A DNA stretch of 64,000 nucleotides, from assembly GCF_000275845.1 (NCBI RefSeq), contig NW_006766891.1:892777-956776 (forward strand), written 5' to 3'. Below, piece after piece: positions 62,477 to 64,000 of this stretch. Source of the DNA: Dichomitus squalens LYAD-421 SS1. Lineage: Eukaryota > Basidiomycota > Agaricomycetes > Polyporales > Polyporaceae. The position numbers and the translations under genes were made by a program. A model generated the notes under the pieces. The model was not told the origin of the DNA. It made no database searches and saw nothing but the letters and a program-made list of their open reading frames with translations. How positions within the stretch are numbered: position 1 is the stretch's first letter; each line of letters begins with the position of its first letter.

Positions 62477-64000
62477 TTAGCAGGCCGCTCCTCTACCTCC
62501 GCAGACTGCTCTTCGATCTCCGAGGGCCGCTCGCTGCGGAGAATGCCGTGTTGCCATTTGATTCACCTTCTTCTTTGCCTCAGTCGCAGTACAGCTATGT
62601 GGCTTCGCCATGGCGTTGTCCCTCGAGACCTGTCTAGAGGAAGGCCTCTTGATCGTGACCACTCTACTCGGTTCTTCCTCGGACCTTTGCTTAGCCTCGA
62701 TTTCGAGCTCTTTTTCCGCCGGTGGCTCGACCTTTGCTTCACTGCCGCTCGGCACAAGCGGCTGCGTGAGCTGCCACCGATCGCCAGCGCGGTCGTTCTC
62801 TACCCATTCTTCGTTCAGCTTTCTCTCAAGCAGCTCGAGGATCGCGTCGTGGTTCTCTAGCTTCATTGCAAGTGTCTCGCGTTTCTCCTTCAGGATGGCC
62901 TTGTGCGCTCGCTTCAACGCAGCGTGCCGCTCGTCAGCATGTATGAAGGAGAACGGCCCGAGGTGGATGTCTGCGTATCTGGCGTGCAACCACGACAAGA
63001 ACTCCTTCATCATGGAGTTGAGGGGGGTCGCCAGCCACTCCGAGTCCTCCGAATCGCCCGCGCGGCCCCCGTAAAAGTGCAACTCGTTGCCGTCAAGCAG
63101 CAGCAGTTCATTGCGGTGCAGCATGAGACTCTTCCAGACTGAGATCACCATCCCGAATGGTCCCCGGTCGGCCTCGAAGAACTTGTGCAGGTACGTGCGC
63201 ACCGCACATCCTCGCCGTTGCTGTGGAAAAAGCGGACGCCGTACCAGAGGAATAGGTACAGGAAGGACTCAAGCTCGTCTGGTATCGTAATTCCGCTGTT
63301 GTAGTGAGCGACGGAAGCCATAGAGATGAACCGTGGTGTGGCCTAGGTAGGGAAAGCGTATCAGTGACAGATTCATTCGGTCTTGAGCTGGGTGGGGGGC
63401 GCTAGGACTTACCCTTGCCGTATGAGGCTTGTTCATTTCAGCAGCGGCGAGCCATTTGTAGCATTCCCAGTCAATCAGCATGCCTTCCCACTTCACTGTG
63501 GGTCTTGAGGAGTCGGTCGTGTCTACCTTGGGGTGGATCAAGATGTTGTAGGGCCCTAGATCGCCATGGACCAGTTGCAGGGCTTTCACGGCCCCTGTGT
63601 GGGCTAAACCGGACAAGAATTGCGTGCATGAGCGCAAAAGGTTGAGGGCAGAAGGTATGAGTAGCACTTACCCGTAATGCAGTCTTTCATTAATGACACG
63701 AATTGACGGCCGGCGGTGAAAAGTTTGAAATGGAGACAGATCTCACGGATGGCCATCCTGAAATGCTGTCGTTGAACTCCGTCATATCCATAGCCTTGGG
63801 AGCGAGCGTACTTGTGCGTAACCGTCTCCTGCAAGTCAGCATAGCAGATCACCGTCGGGACGTGGGAAACGCCGGCGGCGTTCAGCTTCGCGAGGATGGC
63901 ACCTTCAGACTCTTCGTTGTCCCCCACACCCCGGCCCCGCCAGTTATCCTTGAGGTACACGAACTGCTCGGTGCGACATTCCACCGCGATATAGCTGCAA
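62477..64000 (-). pseudogene. Second FunK1-type kinase, partial and frameshifted
   Basis: The gene enters from beyond the right edge. Exons seen: 64000-63673, 63603-63413, and 63340 (approximate start) to 62477. Family landmarks match the gene at 17170-19728: FVYLKDNWRG, LMKDCITG-AHTGAVKAL, catalytic loop LVHGDLGPYNILI, MLIDWE and PDELESFLYLFLW. The last exon is broken: after FFHSNGED the bases GTGCG occur twice (63207-63198 on the minus strand), shifting the frame by +2. Removing one copy would restore the expected VRTYLHKFFEADRG continuation, and the shifted frame no longer matches the family. The downstream frame is otherwise open to the stop at 62477, including a Lys/Arg-rich tail. It is a recent pseudogene, an assembly error, or a gene ending early. 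The N-terminal half is outside the window. Confidence 0.75.

Overview
The window looks like nuclear DNA from a basidiomycete fungus, most likely a wood-decay agaricomycete near the Polyporales (inference from gene families). Genes are dense, lie on both strands, and are cut by many introns of about 50-75 nt with GT-AG ends, occasional GC-AG ends and CTNAN-like branch points. Families include two FunK1-type fungal kinases, a DUF6593 protein, PL14 polysaccharide lyase and an MCP1/DUF1691 protein. I found no rRNA, tRNA, CRISPR array or bacterial-style operon. Exon structures were built by hand; in every multi-exon model reported as complete the exon lengths sum to a whole number of codons, and junctions were checked against family motifs where a family was recognised.

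Layout. 0-10 kb: an LTR-like or promoter-like segment with a proline-rich ORF (-), the oligosaccharyltransferase subunit WBP1/OST48 (-), a TIR element, a small secreted cupin-like protein (+) and an NmrA-type oxidoreductase (+). 10-20 kb: an ABCG transporter with a Cys-rich ectodomain (+), a 302-bp MITE with near-identical 48-bp ends, and a FunK1 kinase (+). 20-31 kb: a Ser/Thr kinase (-), a secreted PL14 lyase (-), a DOPA 4,5-dioxygenase-like protein (+), glutamate 5-kinase (+) and PRPP synthetase (+). 31-46.7 kb: a compact housekeeping block holding DUF6593 (+), a HIT protein (-), PER1 (-), a HOS2/HDAC3-like deacetylase (+), an SLC41/MgtE Mg2+ transporter (-), ADA3/NGG1 (+), RPA34.5 (-) and MCP1 (+), arranged mostly as convergent and divergent pairs with short shared promoters. 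46.7-57.4 kb: sparse sequence with an HMG-box regulator and a single-pass membrane protein, plus GGTCAGACCC repeat clusters. 57.4-64 kb: a 25-exon Na+/K+-type P-type ATPase (+) and a truncated, frameshifted second FunK1 gene (-) running off the right edge.

By role, WBP1 and PER1 act in ER glycosylation and GPI-anchor remodelling. Glutamate 5-kinase and PRPP synthetase feed proline and nucleotide/His/Trp synthesis. The deacetylase, ADA3 and RPA34.5 are chromatin and transcription factors within 9.3 kb of each other. The P-type ATPase, SLC41 and ABCG proteins move ions and small molecules.

The most unusual signals are two independent 5-nt micro-exons (27464-27468 in the DOPA-dioxygenase gene; 59190-59194 in the ATPase, behind a GC donor). 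Each is forced by reading frame and by conserved motif spacing, and both sit with other tiny exons (14 and 24 nt). Also notable are the two TIR elements, the GGTCAGACCC/palindrome clusters, a FunK1 gene broken by a 5-bp duplication, a secreted protein ending in RDEL, and large low-complexity insertions inside a kinase N-lobe and a PL14 domain. I see no clearly new multi-gene defence or mobile system.
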